This document shows, one piece after another, positions 37,536-49,460 of a DNA stretch of 64,000 nucleotides. The stretch comes from Achromobacter sp. MYb9 (lineage in GTDB: Bacteria > Pseudomonadota > Gammaproteobacteria > Burkholderiales > Burkholderiaceae_B): NCBI RefSeq assembly GCF_002975275.1, contig NZ_PCOQ01000024.1, positions 32,203 to 96,202 on the forward strand. Reading direction: 5' to 3'. Within the stretch, counting starts at the first letter, position 1, and every line of letters starts with the position of its first letter. The notes below the pieces were generated by a model. It ran no database searches. It worked only from the letters and a program-made list of their open reading frames with translations, and had not been told where the DNA came from. The position numbers were made by a program, and so were the translations under genes.

Positions 37536-38201
37536 GTGATCGACAAGATTCAAGCATCTATGGCAGAGGCCGTGGCGGTTATTCCCGACGGCGCCTCCGT
37601 GCTGGTGGGCGGTTTTGGCGAAGCAGGCGTGCCCTACGAACTGCTGCAATGCCTGGCGGAATCGGGACGCCGCGATCTGACCATCATCTCCAACAATGCG
37701 GGCACGTTCGAGCGGGGCATTGCCGCGCTGCTGATCCGCAAGCAAGTCCGCAAGATCATCTGCTCGCATCCCCGCCCGCCGAATTCCGACGCGTTCGCGC
37801 GTGCGTTCCGTGCCGGCGAGGTGGAACTCGAATGCGTGCCGCAGGGCACGTTGGCCGAGCGCTTGCGTGCGGCGGGCGCCGGACTGGGCCCGTTCTACAC
37901 GCCCACCGGCTACGGCACGGAACTGGCCGCCGGCCGGCGCCAGGAGGTGATCGACGGCGTGGGCTATGTGCTGGAACATCCGCTGCGCGGCGACTATGCG
38001 CTGATCCGCGCGCACCTGGGCGACCGCTGGGGCAACCTGATGTACCGCCACGCGGCGCGCAACTTCAACCCGGTGATGTGCATGGCCGCGGGCCACGCCA
38101 TCGCGCAGGTCGACGAGGTCGTGCCGTTGGGTTCGTTCGTGCCCGAACAGGTCATGACGCAGGGCATCTTCGTGAAATCCGTGGTGCGGGTGGAGGCCTG
38201 A
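37536..38201 (+). CDS. pcaI: 3-oxoacid (3-oxoadipate) CoA-transferase subunit A
   Basis: Alpha subunit of a succinyl-CoA:3-oxoacid CoA-transferase. 221 residues; motifs VLVGGFGEAGVPYELL, TIISNNAGTFERGIAALL and GRRQEVIDGVGYVLEHPLRG place it in this family. The GTG start abuts the upstream stop. Next to a likely enol-lactonase gene, so 3-oxoadipate is the best guess for substrate; acetoacetate cannot be excluded. Confidence 0.86.
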   Translation: MIDKIQASMAEAVAVIPDGASVLVGGFGEAGVPYELLQCLAESGRRDLTIISNNAGTFERGIAALLIRKQVRKIICSHPRPPNSDAFARAFRAGEVELECVPQGTLAERLRAAGAGLGPFYTPTGYGTELAAGRRQEVIDGVGYVLEHPLRGDYALIRAHLGDRWGNLMYRHAARNFNPVMCMAAGHAIAQVDEVVPLGSFVPEQVMTQGIFVKSVVRVEA

Positions 38202-38202
38202 C

Positions 38203-38901
38203 ATGCAAGACACTATCGGCTTGACCCGCCAGCAGATCGCGCAGTTGCTGGCCAGCGACATCCCCGACGGCTCCATCGTCAACCTGGGCATCGGCATGCC
38301 GACGCTGGTGGGTGACTACCTGCCCACCGACAAGGACATCCTGCTGCACAGCGAAAACGGCATCCTGGGCATGGGCCCCGCCGCCAGCGGCGACAACGTG
38401 GACCCCGACCTGATCAACGCCAGCCGCCAGCCGATCACGCTGTTGCACGGCGCGTCCATCACCGAGCACACCGTGTCGTTCGCGATGATGCGCGGCGGCC
38501 ATCTGGACTACGCCGTGCTCGGCGCCTTCCAGGTATCTGCATCCGGCGACCTGGCCAACTGGAAGACCGATGCGGCCGACGCCATTCCCGCCGTGGGCGG
38601 TGCGATGGACCTGGCCGTGGGCGCCAAACAGGTGCTGGTCACGATGGAACACCGCGGCCGTGACGGCACGCCAAAGGTGCTTCGGCAATGCACTTATCCG
38701 CTGACTGGCAAAGGCGTGGTGACGCGCATCTATACCGACCTGGCGGTGATCGACGTGACGCCCGGCGGCTTGAACGTCTACGCCATGAAAGCGGGCGTCA
38801 GCGCGGCCTTTTTGCGTTCGGTGACCGATGCGCCGCTGAACTTCCCGCAAACGCCGCGCGTCATCGTGTTGGACCTGGCGGGCGCTCCGCGCTACGCCTG
38901 A
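38203..38901 (+). CDS. pcaJ: 3-oxoacid (3-oxoadipate) CoA-transferase subunit B
   Basis: Beta subunit carrying the catalytic Glu in LLHSENGILGMGP (about residue 50). 232 residues. Other motifs are PDGSIVNLGIGMPTLVGDY and the later MMRGGHLDYAVLGAFQV. It follows pcaI by one base, and the two together form the heteromeric enzyme that turns 3-oxoadipate into 3-oxoadipyl-CoA. Confidence 0.87.
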   Translation: MQDTIGLTRQQIAQLLASDIPDGSIVNLGIGMPTLVGDYLPTDKDILLHSENGILGMGPAASGDNVDPDLINASRQPITLLHGASITEHTVSFAMMRGGHLDYAVLGAFQVSASGDLANWKTDAADAIPAVGGAMDLAVGAKQVLVTMEHRGRDGTPKVLRQCTYPLTGKGVVTRIYTDLAVIDVTPGGLNVYAMKAGVSAAFLRSVTDAPLNFPQTPRVIVLDLAGAPRYA

Positions 38902-38937
38902 CGGTTTGCGCCCGCTTGAGGGCCAAGGAGATCCCTG

Positions 38938-39900
38938 ATGATCCGTTCCCTTCTGATCGCCGTGTCGCTCGGCGCCCTGTCCCTGGGCCCCGCGCAGGCC
39001 GCGCCCGTGTATCCCGACAAACCGGTCACCCTGCTGATCCCGTATCCGCCGGGCGGCAGCGCCGATATGCTGGCCCGTCCGCTGGGTGCGGAACTGCAGA
39101 AGAAGTGGGGCCAGCCAGTGGTGCTGGAATACAAGCCGGGGGCGGGCGGCGCCATCGCATCCGCGCAACTGGCGCGCGCCAAACCCGACGGCTACACATT
39201 GCTGATGGTGCTGGCCGCGCATGCCATCAACCCCAGCCTGTACCCGTCCTTGCCCTACGACACCCGCCGCGATTTCGCGCCGGTCTCGCTGGTGGCGACG
39301 TTGCCCATGCTGGTCGCCGCGCCCTTGTCCACGCCGGCCAATACCATTCCGGAACTGATCGCTTATGGCAAGGGCCACCCCGGCAAACTCAGTTTCGCGT
39401 CGGCGGGCAACGGCAACACCAGCCATCTGGCCGCCGAGATGTTCAAGAGCCAGACGGGCGTGGACATGATGCATGTGCCGTACAAAGGCAGCGGGCCGGC
39501 GGTCGTCGCCTTGCTGGGCGGCGAGGTGTCGCTGATGTTCGACAGCATCTCCACGTCGTTGCCGCAGGTGCAGGCGGGCAAACTGAAGGCGATCGCCGTG
39601 ACGGGCGAACGCCGCTCGCCCTTGCTGCCGGACGTGCCGACGGTGGCGGAAAGCGTGCCGGGCTTCGTGGTGAACGGCTGGTACGGCGTGCTGGCGCCGG
39701 CGGGCACGCCGCCCGACGTCGTCAACGCGTTAAGCCGCGGCATTGCCGAGGCCGTGGCGCTGCCGGCGTTAAAGCAACAACTGGCGGGCTACGGCTACGA
39801 AACGGTGGGCTCCACGCCGGCCGAATTCGCCAGCCATATCGACCGCGAACTGGAGACGTGGAAAAAAGCGGTGGAAGTCTCGGGGGCCAAGCTGAATTAA
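38938..39900 (+). CDS. Bug-family substrate-binding protein
   Basis: Second member of this family in the cluster, 320 residues. Signal peptide ends in GPAQA; then VYPDKPVTLLIPYPPGGSADM, KPDGYTLLMVLAAHAINPSLY and HVPYKGSGPAVVALLGG. It shares domain layout with the protein at 36567 but is clearly diverged, so the two probably bind different ligands. It starts 36 bases after pcaJ and ends at a terminator. Confidence 0.9.
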   Translation: MIRSLLIAVSLGALSLGPAQAAPVYPDKPVTLLIPYPPGGSADMLARPLGAELQKKWGQPVVLEYKPGAGGAIASAQLARAKPDGYTLLMVLAAHAINPSLYPSLPYDTRRDFAPVSLVATLPMLVAAPLSTPANTIPELIAYGKGHPGKLSFASAGNGNTSHLAAEMFKSQTGVDMMHVPYKGSGPAVVALLGGEVSLMFDSISTSLPQVQAGKLKAIAVTGERRSPLLPDVPTVAESVPGFVVNGWYGVLAPAGTPPDVVNALSRGIAEAVALPALKQQLAGYGYETVGSTPAEFASHIDRELETWKKAVEVSGAKLN

Positions 39901-39901
39901 G

Positions 39902-39926
39902 CAGGGACCGGCGGGTCCCTGTTGCT
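39902..39926. terminator. Probable terminator
   Basis: CAGGGACC, four-base loop, GGTCCCTG, then TTGCT. Eight-pair stem between two convergent genes. The T-tract is weak. Confidence 0.65.
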
Positions 39927-39944
39927 AGACTCCGTCGCGCCGCG

Positions 39945-41720
39945 CTACACCGTCAACACGCAGTCCAGCGCTTCGGGGGCGCGCAGCTTCGCGCGGAATG
40001 CACGTAGCTCGTCGCGGCGGAACACATGCACCGTCACGCGGTCGCCCGGGCGGTATTGCGCCAGCAGCAGGTCCAGGCCGGCGGGCGCATCCACCCGCAA
40101 CCCATCCACCGCCACCAGCACATCGCCTGCCGACAGGCCGGCCTGATGGCCCGCGCCGCCTTCCAGCACGGTGGCCAGCAGCAGGGAGTCACCCTGTTTG
40201 CGGGTGCGCACGTCCAGCGACGGGATGTTGGCGGTTGTCTTCCATTGCAGCGTGATGCCTTCGGCGGCCAGCAGTTCGGCCAGCGGCACATCGGCCGTGC
40301 CGTAGGCGTGGCGCGCGATGAAGCGGCGGGCGTCCACCCCGGTGGCCTCCTGGATCAGCCCGGGCAAGCCATCTTCGGGCAGGCCCTGCGGATGGCCTTG
40401 ATAGAAGTCGCGCCCATAGCGGTCCCAGAGCAGGCGCATCACATCGTCCAGCGAATGCCGGCCCGCGCTGTCGCGTCGGATCAGCAGGTCCAGGCCCAGC
40501 GCCACCAGCGCGCCCTTGGTGTAGTAGCTGACCAGCGCGTTGGGCGAGTTCTCGTCCTGCTTGTAATAGCGGGTCCAGGCGTCAAACGAACTTTCCGCCA
40601 CCGACTGCTTGGCGCGGCCCGGCGTGCGGGCCACGCTGGTGATGGTCTTGGCAAGCAGGCGCAGATAGTCGGACTGCGTGATCGCGCCGGAACGCAACAG
40701 CAGCAGGTCGTCGTAATAGGACGTGAAGCCTTCGAACACCCACAGCAGGCGCGTCAGGTCGGGCTGGTCCAGGTGATAGGGCGCAAAGGCCTGCGGCTTG
40801 ATGCGCTTGACGTTCCAGGTATGGAAGTACTCGTGGCTGACCAGGCCCAGAAAGCCGCGGTAGCCTTCGCCCTGGCCTTGCTGGCCCACCACGGGCAGGT
40901 CCTTGCGCGACGTCATCAGCGCGGTGCTGGCGCGATGCTCCAGCCCGCCGTACCCGTCGCCCGTCACCATGGTCATGAAGACGTAGCGGTCGGTGCTGTC
41001 CAGGAAAGGCGCGCGCTTCGTGCGCGGTTCGAAGAATTCGATCTGCGTTTCGCAGATCTTCTTCACGTCGCCCGTGATGCGGGCCAGGTCCAGGTTCGGC
41101 GTCACGCCGGTGAATACGAGTTCATGTTCCGCGCCGTGGGCGGTGAAGGTCGCCACGTGCGGCGTGCCCATTTCCACGGGATGGTCGATCAGCGCATCGT
41201 AGTCCGGCGCCAGGTACAGGCCGAAGCCGTGGCGGCGGGCGGCGCCCCGATGGCCGCGGGCTTCCGGCAGGCTGGTGTAGACCTTCCAACCGTCCAGCCC
41301 GCGTGGCGGCGCAAGATCCAACAGGCAGGGCAGGTGATCCTGGCCGTGCACGCGTAGGAACACGCTGGTGCCATTGAAGAAGCCGTGGCTGTCATCCAGA
41401 TGCGCCCCGCGCACCGACAGGTCCCAGGCGTAGACCTCGTATTCGACGCGCAGCGGGCCGTCGCACGGCGCGGCCTGCCACGTGTGGTTGTCGATTTTGT
41501 CGACATTCACGCGCCGCGTGCCGGCATGCGCCGACAGGGATTCGATCTGGCGCGAGAAATCGCGGATGAGATAGCTGCCGGGAATCCACGCCGGCAGCGA
41601 CAGGCGCTGGCCTTCCGGAGAGGGCGTGTCGATGGTTAGGGTTATCCGGTAGCGGTGTCCTGCCGGATCGAACGGCGCAAGGCGGTAAAGTATCGGAAAA
41701 GCGGCATCTGATTTTTTCAT
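39945..41720 (-). CDS. M61-family metallopeptidase with PDZ domain
   Basis: 591 residues, glycyl-aminopeptidase-like. An N-terminal beta domain precedes the catalytic domain with the zinc motif HEYFH in [18 protein letters not shown] (about residue 288); a downstream Glu in [14 protein letters not shown] is the third ligand. A PDZ domain follows near residues 495-560 ([22 protein letters not shown]). No signal peptide, so probably cytosolic. Divergent from the enoyl-CoA hydratase gene with very short spacing (28 bases). Confidence 0.9.
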   Translation of the reverse strand: MKKSDAAFPILYRLAPFDPAGHRYRITLTIDTPSPEGQRLSLPAWIPGSYLIRDFSRQIESLSAHAGTRRVNVDKIDNHTWQAAPCDGPLRVEYEVYAWDLSVRGAHLDDSHGFFNGTSVFLRVHGQDHLPCLLDLAPPRGLDGWKVYTSLPEARGHRGAARRHGFGLYLAPDYDALIDHPVEMGTPHVATFTAHGAEHELVFTGVTPNLDLARITGDVKKICETQIEFFEPRTKRAPFLDSTDRYVFMTMVTGDGYGGLEHRASTALMTSRKDLPVVGQQGQGEGYRGFLGLVSHEYFHTWNVKRIKPQAFAPYHLDQPDLTRLLWVFEGFTSYYDDLLLLRSGAITQSDYLRLLAKTITSVARTPGRAKQSVAESSFDAWTRYYKQDENSPNALVSYYTKGALVALGLDLLIRRDSAGRHSLDDVMRLLWDRYGRDFYQGHPQGLPEDGLPGLIQEATGVDARRFIARHAYGTADVPLAELLAAEGITLQWKTTANIPSLDVRTRKQGDSLLLATVLEGGAGHQAGLSAGDVLVAVDGLRVDAPAGLDLLLAQYRPGDRVTVHVFRRDELRAFRAKLRAPEALDCVLTV

Positions 41721-41748
41721 GCTTCTATCTTATTACTGGAGACATTCA

Positions 41749-42525
41749 ATGAGCGAGTCGTTTGTACTGGTCGAAACCCGGGGCCGCGTCGGCCTGCTGA
41801 CGCTGAACCGCCCCAAGGCGCTCAATGCCCTGAACGATCAACTGATGGACGAGCTCGGCGCGGCGCTGCTGGCGTTCGAGGCGAACGCCGACATCGGCTG
41901 CGTGGTCATCACCGGCAGCGAGAAGGCCTTTGCCGCGGGCGCCGATATCGGCGCGATGAAAGACTGGTCGTACATGGACGTGTATGGCAGCGAATACATT
42001 ACCCGCAACTGGGAAACCCTGAAACGCATCCGCAAGCCCGTGATCGCCGCAGTCGCCGGCTACGCACTGGGTGGCGGCTGCGAGCTGGCCATGATGTGCG
42101 ACATCATCATCGCTGCCGACACCGCCAAGTTCGGCCAACCGGAAATCAAGCTGGGCGTGATCCCCGGGGCCGGCGGCACGCAGCGCCTGCCGCGCGCCGT
42201 GGGCAAGGCCAAGGCGATGGACCTGGCGCTGACCGCGCGCATGATGGGCGCGGAAGAAGCGGAACGCGCCGGGCTGGTGTCGCGCGTGGTCGCCGCGGAC
42301 AAGCTGCTCGAAGAGGCGCTGGACGCCGCCGCCGTCATCGCCTCCATGTCGCTGCCGTCCGTCATGATGGCCAAGGAATGCGTGAACCGCGCGTTCGAAA
42401 GCTCGCTGAACGAAGGGTTGCTGTTCGAGCGCCGCGTGTTCCATTCGCTGTTCGCCACCGAAGACCAGAAGGAAGGCATGGCGGCTTTCAGCGAAAAGCG
42501 CAAACCGGACTTTAAACACCGTTAA
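41749..42525 (+). CDS. Enoyl-CoA hydratase
   Basis: Hydrates trans-2-enoyl-CoA in beta-oxidation or aromatic acid breakdown. 258 residues of crotonase fold. Oxyanion-hole motifs are [14 protein letters not shown] (about 62-75) and [13 protein letters not shown]; both catalytic glutamates are placed as in hydratases (Glu in GGGCELAMM and in [19 protein letters not shown]). ATG 41749 with GGAG eight bases upstream is chosen over TTG/ATG codons in the upstream extension. A terminator hairpin follows. Confidence 0.91.
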   Translation: MSESFVLVETRGRVGLLTLNRPKALNALNDQLMDELGAALLAFEANADIGCVVITGSEKAFAAGADIGAMKDWSYMDVYGSEYITRNWETLKRIRKPVIAAVAGYALGGGCELAMMCDIIIAADTAKFGQPEIKLGVIPGAGGTQRLPRAVGKAKAMDLALTARMMGAEEAERAGLVSRVVAADKLLEEALDAAAVIASMSLPSVMMAKECVNRAFESSLNEGLLFERRVFHSLFATEDQKEGMAAFSEKRKPDFKHR

Positions 42526-42572
42526 TTGTTGTTACGTCCGCGCCGCAGGCGTGGGCAAGCCCGAATCCTTCG

Positions 42573-42597
42573 ACGCGCCCGCACCGGGCGCGTTTTT
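42573..42597 (+). terminator. Rho-independent terminator
   Basis: ACGCGCCC, five-base loop, GGGCGCGT, T-run. Eight-pair GC stem 48 bases after the hydratase stop. The rest of the spacer to 42778 holds no recognisable gene. Confidence 0.88.
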
Positions 42598-42778
42598 CAT
42601 GGGCGGCCAGGACGCGTTTCCCCGTTGCGCCTTGAAACGTCTGGGCAGCACCTTGTTGCAGGGATCTTCCCTATGCTGGTTAAGCGTCATCAAGAGGTGC
42701 CGCGCCAGAGCGGCTTGTCCAACCTGGCAAGTCCCGCGCGGCGGCTCGCTTGCAAACAAAATCAAGAAGGAGCCTTGC

Positions 42779-44329
42779 ATGCGTACTTATATCGCCAATC
42801 GCCGGTGGTCCGCCGCGATTCTTGCGGGCGCGCTGAGCGCCTGCTTCGTGACCGCCACTCAGGCTCAATCCCCGCAGTCCACGCTGCGCCTGGTGTCCGA
42901 AACCCCTTATCCCGCCACGACCGCCGCGCCGCAGATGAGCGAGCAGGAGCTGCGCGATACGGCCATCGACGCCTATGTGTATGCCTATCCCATGGTGCTG
43001 ATGGAGCTGGCGCGCCGCAAGGCCACCGCCGTGCAAAGCCCGCTGGACGGCCGCGCGCCGGTGAACCAGTTCGGCCACAAGACGGCTTTCCCGGACCCGC
43101 GTGCCGCCGATACGCCGTGGCCTAGCGCCGACGCGCTGTACTCCAGCCTGTGGTTCGATGTGTCGCAGGCGCCGCTGATCGTGAACCTGCCCGACACCGG
43201 CGGACGCTATTCCGTGTTGTCGGCGCTGGACATGTGGAGCGACGTGTTCGCCTCGCGCGGCACCCGCACCAACGGCCGCGGCCCGCAGTCCTTTGCAATC
43301 GTCGGCCCGAACTGGCAGGGCAACGTGCCCGCAGGCGTCGACGTCATCCGCAGCCCCACGTCGACCGGCTGGCTGATCGGCTGGACGCAGACCGGCGGGC
43401 CGCAGGACTACGCCGCGGTCAACCAGATCCAGGCCGGCATGACGGCCGCCCCGCTGGTCGCGCAGACGGCCTCCACGCCGGTGCGCGGCGGCCGCCACAG
43501 CGGTAACGCCTATCCGCAGACCGGAACCGGGGTGGGTTCGGCCCCGATCGGCAGCGGCTTGCCGATGCCCATGCCGGTGAACCTGCCCGACGGCACGCCG
43601 GCCGAGCAGGCGGCCAGCATGGATGCGGCGTCGTTCTTCACGCTGTTCTTCGATGTGTTGCGCAACAATCCGCCGCATGCCAACGATTCGCCGATCCTGG
43701 ATCGCATGCGCCGCATTGGCCTGGACGGTCGCCAGCCGTTCTCGTATGGGCGCTTGAGCCCGGCCGTGCAGCAGGCTTTGGCCGACGCCCAACCGCTGGC
43801 GGGCCGGCGCATCGCCGATGGCGTATCGCGTCTGGGCACGCCGATCAACGGCTGGAACACGGTCCTGTCAGGCATCGGCACATATGGCACGGACTATGCG
43901 CGCCGCGCGGCCATCGCCTATGCGGGTCTGGGCGCGCCGACGCCGGAAGACGTGTTGTACCCGGTGACGGTGGCCGACTCGAAGGGCCGCCCGCTGGACG
44001 CAAGCGAGGACTACGTGCTGCACTTTGACAAGGGCCAGCTGCCACCGGTCAATGCGTTCTGGTCGCTGCATGTCTATAACGACAAGCACGGCTTCGCCGA
44101 CAACCCGGCCAACCGTTACGCGCTGCGCAGCACCGACGGGCTGAAGTACAACGCGGACGGATCGCTGGACATCTACATCCAGCGCCGCGACCCCGGCGAC
44201 AAGAAGCGGTCGAACTGGGTCAGCACGCCGGCCGTCGACGGGCCGTTCTTGCTGAGCCTGCGCCTGTATTGGCCGCAAGACACGGCGCTGGACGGATTGT
44301 GGGCGCCGCCGCCGGTCAAGGAAGACTAA
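42779..44329 (+). CDS. Secreted DUF1254 / DUF1214 domain protein (paralogue)
   Basis: 516 residues. A signal peptide (MRTYIANRRWSAAILAGALS, cut near TQAQ) is followed by a DUF1254-type domain (about 55-200, AYVYAYPMVLMELARR, LDMWSDVFASRGTRT) and a DUF1214-type domain (about 390-500, AFWSLHVYNDKHGF, YNADGSLDIYIQ). AAGGAG precedes the ATG, which corrects a frame that is open up to 42551. Clear paralogue of the protein at 1472-3007 with the same domain order and similar key segments. Function unknown; flanked by terminators on both sides, so it is a single-gene unit. Confidence 0.87.
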   Translation: MRTYIANRRWSAAILAGALSACFVTATQAQSPQSTLRLVSETPYPATTAAPQMSEQELRDTAIDAYVYAYPMVLMELARRKATAVQSPLDGRAPVNQFGHKTAFPDPRAADTPWPSADALYSSLWFDVSQAPLIVNLPDTGGRYSVLSALDMWSDVFASRGTRTNGRGPQSFAIVGPNWQGNVPAGVDVIRSPTSTGWLIGWTQTGGPQDYAAVNQIQAGMTAAPLVAQTASTPVRGGRHSGNAYPQTGTGVGSAPIGSGLPMPMPVNLPDGTPAEQAASMDAASFFTLFFDVLRNNPPHANDSPILDRMRRIGLDGRQPFSYGRLSPAVQQALADAQPLAGRRIADGVSRLGTPINGWNTVLSGIGTYGTDYARRAAIAYAGLGAPTPEDVLYPVTVADSKGRPLDASEDYVLHFDKGQLPPVNAFWSLHVYNDKHGFADNPANRYALRSTDGLKYNADGSLDIYIQRRDPGDKKRSNWVSTPAVDGPFLLSLRLYWPQDTALDGLWAPPPVKED

Positions 44330-44363
44330 GCCTTCACAAGCGGTTGGCACCGCCAGCCGGAAC

Positions 44364-44397
44364 AATGCGGCCCCGATGTCCGGGGCCGCATTATTTC
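44364..44397 (+). terminator. Rho-independent terminator
   Basis: Twelve-pair perfect stem AATGCGGCCCCG / CGGGGCCGCATT with a five-base loop and a short T-rich end (TTATTT). Confidence 0.9.
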
Positions 44398-44827
44398 AAG
44401 CGGGGCAGGGGGGTTGCGCAAGCCTTGCGCAGCGCGCTTGAGCGCCACGTTCGCGTCCCTATTTTTGGTGTTCGCGTTAGGGCGTGAGGGCCGTTGTTTG
44501 CACCTTACAAACGGCCGAAAGTTCATTTGCTTGGGCAAAAAGAATCACGCTATACTCTGCGGGTTTGACGCTTGCGGGATAAGAACACGTGGCGGCTGGT
44601 AAGCAGTGAATGGATGCGGAATGCGGGGAAGAACGCGAAAGCAAACGCTGAGCAAATGCTGCAAAGCAAACTAAGCGAATGCTGAAAAGCGGACCCAGGC
44701 AGTCTGAACCCAGGCACTAGCGCGTATTTGAAAGCGGTGCCTTTGACCTATGTAGGGCCAAAGGATCAGGTTTCAAGTGCGGGCACGCCGGTTCTGATAG
44801 GGGCAAGAAGTACAGCGGGGAAGTTTG
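44398..44827 (+). other. 430-base leader region of the atp operon
   Basis: No gene seen. It holds a promoter (44527-44556), then AGCAAA-CGCTG-like imperfect repeats (44637-44691), a direct repeat ACCCAGGCA (44693-44701 and 44708-44716), and an inverted pair AGGCAC (44712-44717) with GTGCCT (44737-44742). The transcript would carry about 260 untranslated bases before atpI. Confidence 0.6.
44527..44556 (+). promoter_or_regulatory. Probable sigma-70 promoter of the atp operon
   Basis: TTGCTT, 18 bases, TATACT. Lies 270 bases before atpI in the only non-coding stretch upstream of the operon. Confidence 0.65.
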
Positions 44828-45295
44828 ATGCAGCAGAACTCGATGCAACATGTGCAACAGGGTTTGTTGGACCAGGACGAGATGGATAAAGTTCTGGTTC
44901 TTAGCGACGCGGATCGCGCGGCGCTGAATGCTCAAGCTAGCCGCGGGCTCCTGTTGGCATTGGCGGCGCAAGGCGCCATGGGGCTCGCAGCGGCAGTAAT
45001 TGCGGGAGTTGTCGGAGGGGCGGCGGCTGGTTGGTCGGCGCTGGCGGGGGCGGGAGCGTATTTCATACCCAATGCATTGTTTGCATTGCGCCTGGTTGTC
45101 AGCGTTCGGGCCGGTCGCGCCAACCCTTTTACCTTTCTCTCTGGTGAGTTGATCAAGCTGTTCGCAACGGCATTGTTGTTGTGGATGCTTTCGCGTGTGG
45201 CTCAGGACACCCTGGTGTGGCCTGCCGCGTTGCTCGGTCTGATACTCACATTGAAGGGCTACCTCCTGCTCTTGATGTTCCGCAAGTTGTCTTAG
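44828..45295 (+). CDS. atpI: ATP synthase subunit I
   Basis: Small membrane protein of about 155 residues with four hydrophobic segments, which helps assembly of the c-ring and is first in many atp operons. Core segments are LLALAAQGAMGLAAAVIAGV, YFIPNALFALRLVV, LIKLFATALLLWML and WPAALLGLILTLKGYLLLLM. ATG 44828 preferred to the TTG three bases before it. Sequence conservation is low in this family; position decides the name. Confidence 0.87.
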   Translation: MQQNSMQHVQQGLLDQDEMDKVLVLSDADRAALNAQASRGLLLALAAQGAMGLAAAVIAGVVGGAAAGWSALAGAGAYFIPNALFALRLVVSVRAGRANPFTFLSGELIKLFATALLLWMLSRVAQDTLVWPAALLGLILTLKGYLLLLMFRKLS

Positions 45296-45370
45296 CGCCG
45301 AGTAGTAAGTAGCGGCAAACGTGATCGTGGAATCGTCCGGCTCGCAAGGGTTCGGGCATACAGCAAATAG

Positions 45371-46264
<894 letters not shown>

Positions 46265-46355
46265 TCCCCCGAATTTCTTGCGCTGGCCACCCGGCCAGCG
46301 TGGGATAGCAAGATTATCTTGCATTGAGCTGTACCTCTTATTTTTCAATTTTTGA

Positions 46356-46625
<270 letters not shown>

Positions 46626-46769
46626 GGCAGCGCCCGCCGGCGAATAGGCGGGTCATGACGCTGGCGGCGATGTGGGCGCAAGTCCCGTCGCCGGTCAGCA
46701 AAGTATCGAGTGCTCCGTGACGCCCCTTTCCGGGTGCGGTCGGAGCCGCAAGGTGTTAAAGGAACGACC

Positions 46770-47240
46770 GTGAATCTGAACGCGACGATCATTTTCCAGA
46801 TGCTCGTGTTCTTCGTTCTGGGCTGGTTCACGATGAAATTCGTGTGGCCTCCTCTGACGAAGGCGATGGACGAGCGCCGCCAAAAAATCGCCGACGGCCT
46901 TGCCGCCGCCGAGAAGGGCAAAGCCGACTTGGCTCAAGCCCAGGCGCGTGTCAGTCTTATCGAGGCTTCTGCCAAGTCCGAAAACCATGCCCGCATCATC
47001 GAGGCCGAAAAGCAAGCCGCCTCCCTGATCGAGCAAGCCCGCCGTGAAGCGGAAGCTGAACGCGCCCGTATCGTGGCTCAAGCTGCTCAAGATGCCGCGC
47101 AGGAAGTCCAGCGCGCTCGTGACTCGCTGCGCGACGACGTTGCCGCGTTGGCTGTCAAGGGTGCTGAACAGATCCTCAAGCGCGAGGTTGACGCCCGCGC
47201 CCACGCCGAGCTGCTGAACCAGCTTCGCGCGCAGCTTTAA
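46770..47240 (+). CDS. atpF: F1Fo ATP synthase subunit b
   Basis: Peripheral stalk. 156 residues, the same length as E. coli subunit b: one N-terminal membrane helix ([20 protein letters not shown]) and a long Ala/Glu/Arg-rich helical part that would form a coiled coil. The start is GTG 46770 with AAAGGA upstream; a longer frame to 46710 adds an unrelated leader and is rejected. Confidence 0.94.
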   Translation: MNLNATIIFQMLVFFVLGWFTMKFVWPPLTKAMDERRQKIADGLAAAEKGKADLAQAQARVSLIEASAKSENHARIIEAEKQAASLIEQARREAEAERARIVAQAAQDAAQEVQRARDSLRDDVAALAVKGAEQILKREVDARAHAELLNQLRAQL

Positions 47241-47252
47241 TCCGGGACCGTC

Positions 47253-47792
47253 ATGGCTGAACTTTCCACTGTTGCCCGTCCCTACGCTGAAGCGCTCTTC
47301 AGCGCAGCGCGCGACGACAAGGCCGGCTTGCCGGCCTGGGCCGACCTGGTCAGCGAAATGTCGCAGGTCGCCTCCAACCCCGACGTGCGCGAGGCCATGG
47401 CCGATCCGCGTCTGGGCGACAAGCAGCGCGTTGAGCTGTTTTCCGGCCTGATCAAGGCCGAACTGCCGCAGGCCGCCCGTAATTTCATCGAGCTGCTGGT
47501 TGAAAACGACCGACTGCTGCTGCTGCCCGACATCGCCACGCAATTCGTGGTGCTGCGGAATCGTCACGAGGGCACGGCGCAGGCGGAAATCACCAGCGCG
47601 TTCGAACTGAGCGACGACCAGGTCAAAGAACTGGTTGCCGCGCTCGAACAAAAATTCGGCCTCAAGCTCAAGCCCAACGTCACCGTCGACCAGTCGTTGA
47701 TCGGCGGCGTGCGCGTGGCTGTCGGCGACCAGGTGCTCGATACTTCCGTACAAGCCCAATTGGTCCGCATGCGCGATCAGCTCGCCGCTTAA
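47253..47792 (+). CDS. atpH: F1Fo ATP synthase subunit delta
   Basis: Connects the peripheral stalk to F1. 179 residues with the delta/OSCP motif [14 protein letters not shown] at the N-terminus and the C-terminal [19 protein letters not shown]. Twelve bases after atpF. Confidence 0.94.
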   Translation: MAELSTVARPYAEALFSAARDDKAGLPAWADLVSEMSQVASNPDVREAMADPRLGDKQRVELFSGLIKAELPQAARNFIELLVENDRLLLLPDIATQFVVLRNRHEGTAQAEITSAFELSDDQVKELVAALEQKFGLKLKPNVTVDQSLIGGVRVAVGDQVLDTSVQAQLVRMRDQLAA

Positions 47793-47820
47793 GGCAACTA
47801 ACAGGATTCCAGGAGTCAAT

Positions 47821-49362
<1,542 letters not shown>

Positions 49363-49368
49363 GAAAGT

Positions 49369-49421
49369 GATGGGTTAGGCGTCTGCAACGCCTCACCCAT
49401 CCTTACCGGATGGTTGAGGCG
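49369..49421 (+). promoter_or_regulatory. Alternative hairpins between atpA and atpG
   Basis: Arm 1 GATGGGTTAGGCG (49369-49381), arm 2 CGCCTCACCCATCC (49389-49402), arm 3 GGATGGTTGAGGCG (49408-49421). Arm 2 pairs with either arm 1 or arm 3, with one mismatch each, so the two hairpins exclude each other. No T-run follows. A role in processing or translation is inference. Confidence 0.55.
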
Positions 49422-49460
49422 TGAGCGGAACCCATCGGCCAGTCTTCACAGGAAAGCGCA

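Noticed and set aside
44637..44691. CRISPR-like array in the atp leader
   Set aside because: Units are short and imperfect with no distinct spacers; no cas genes.
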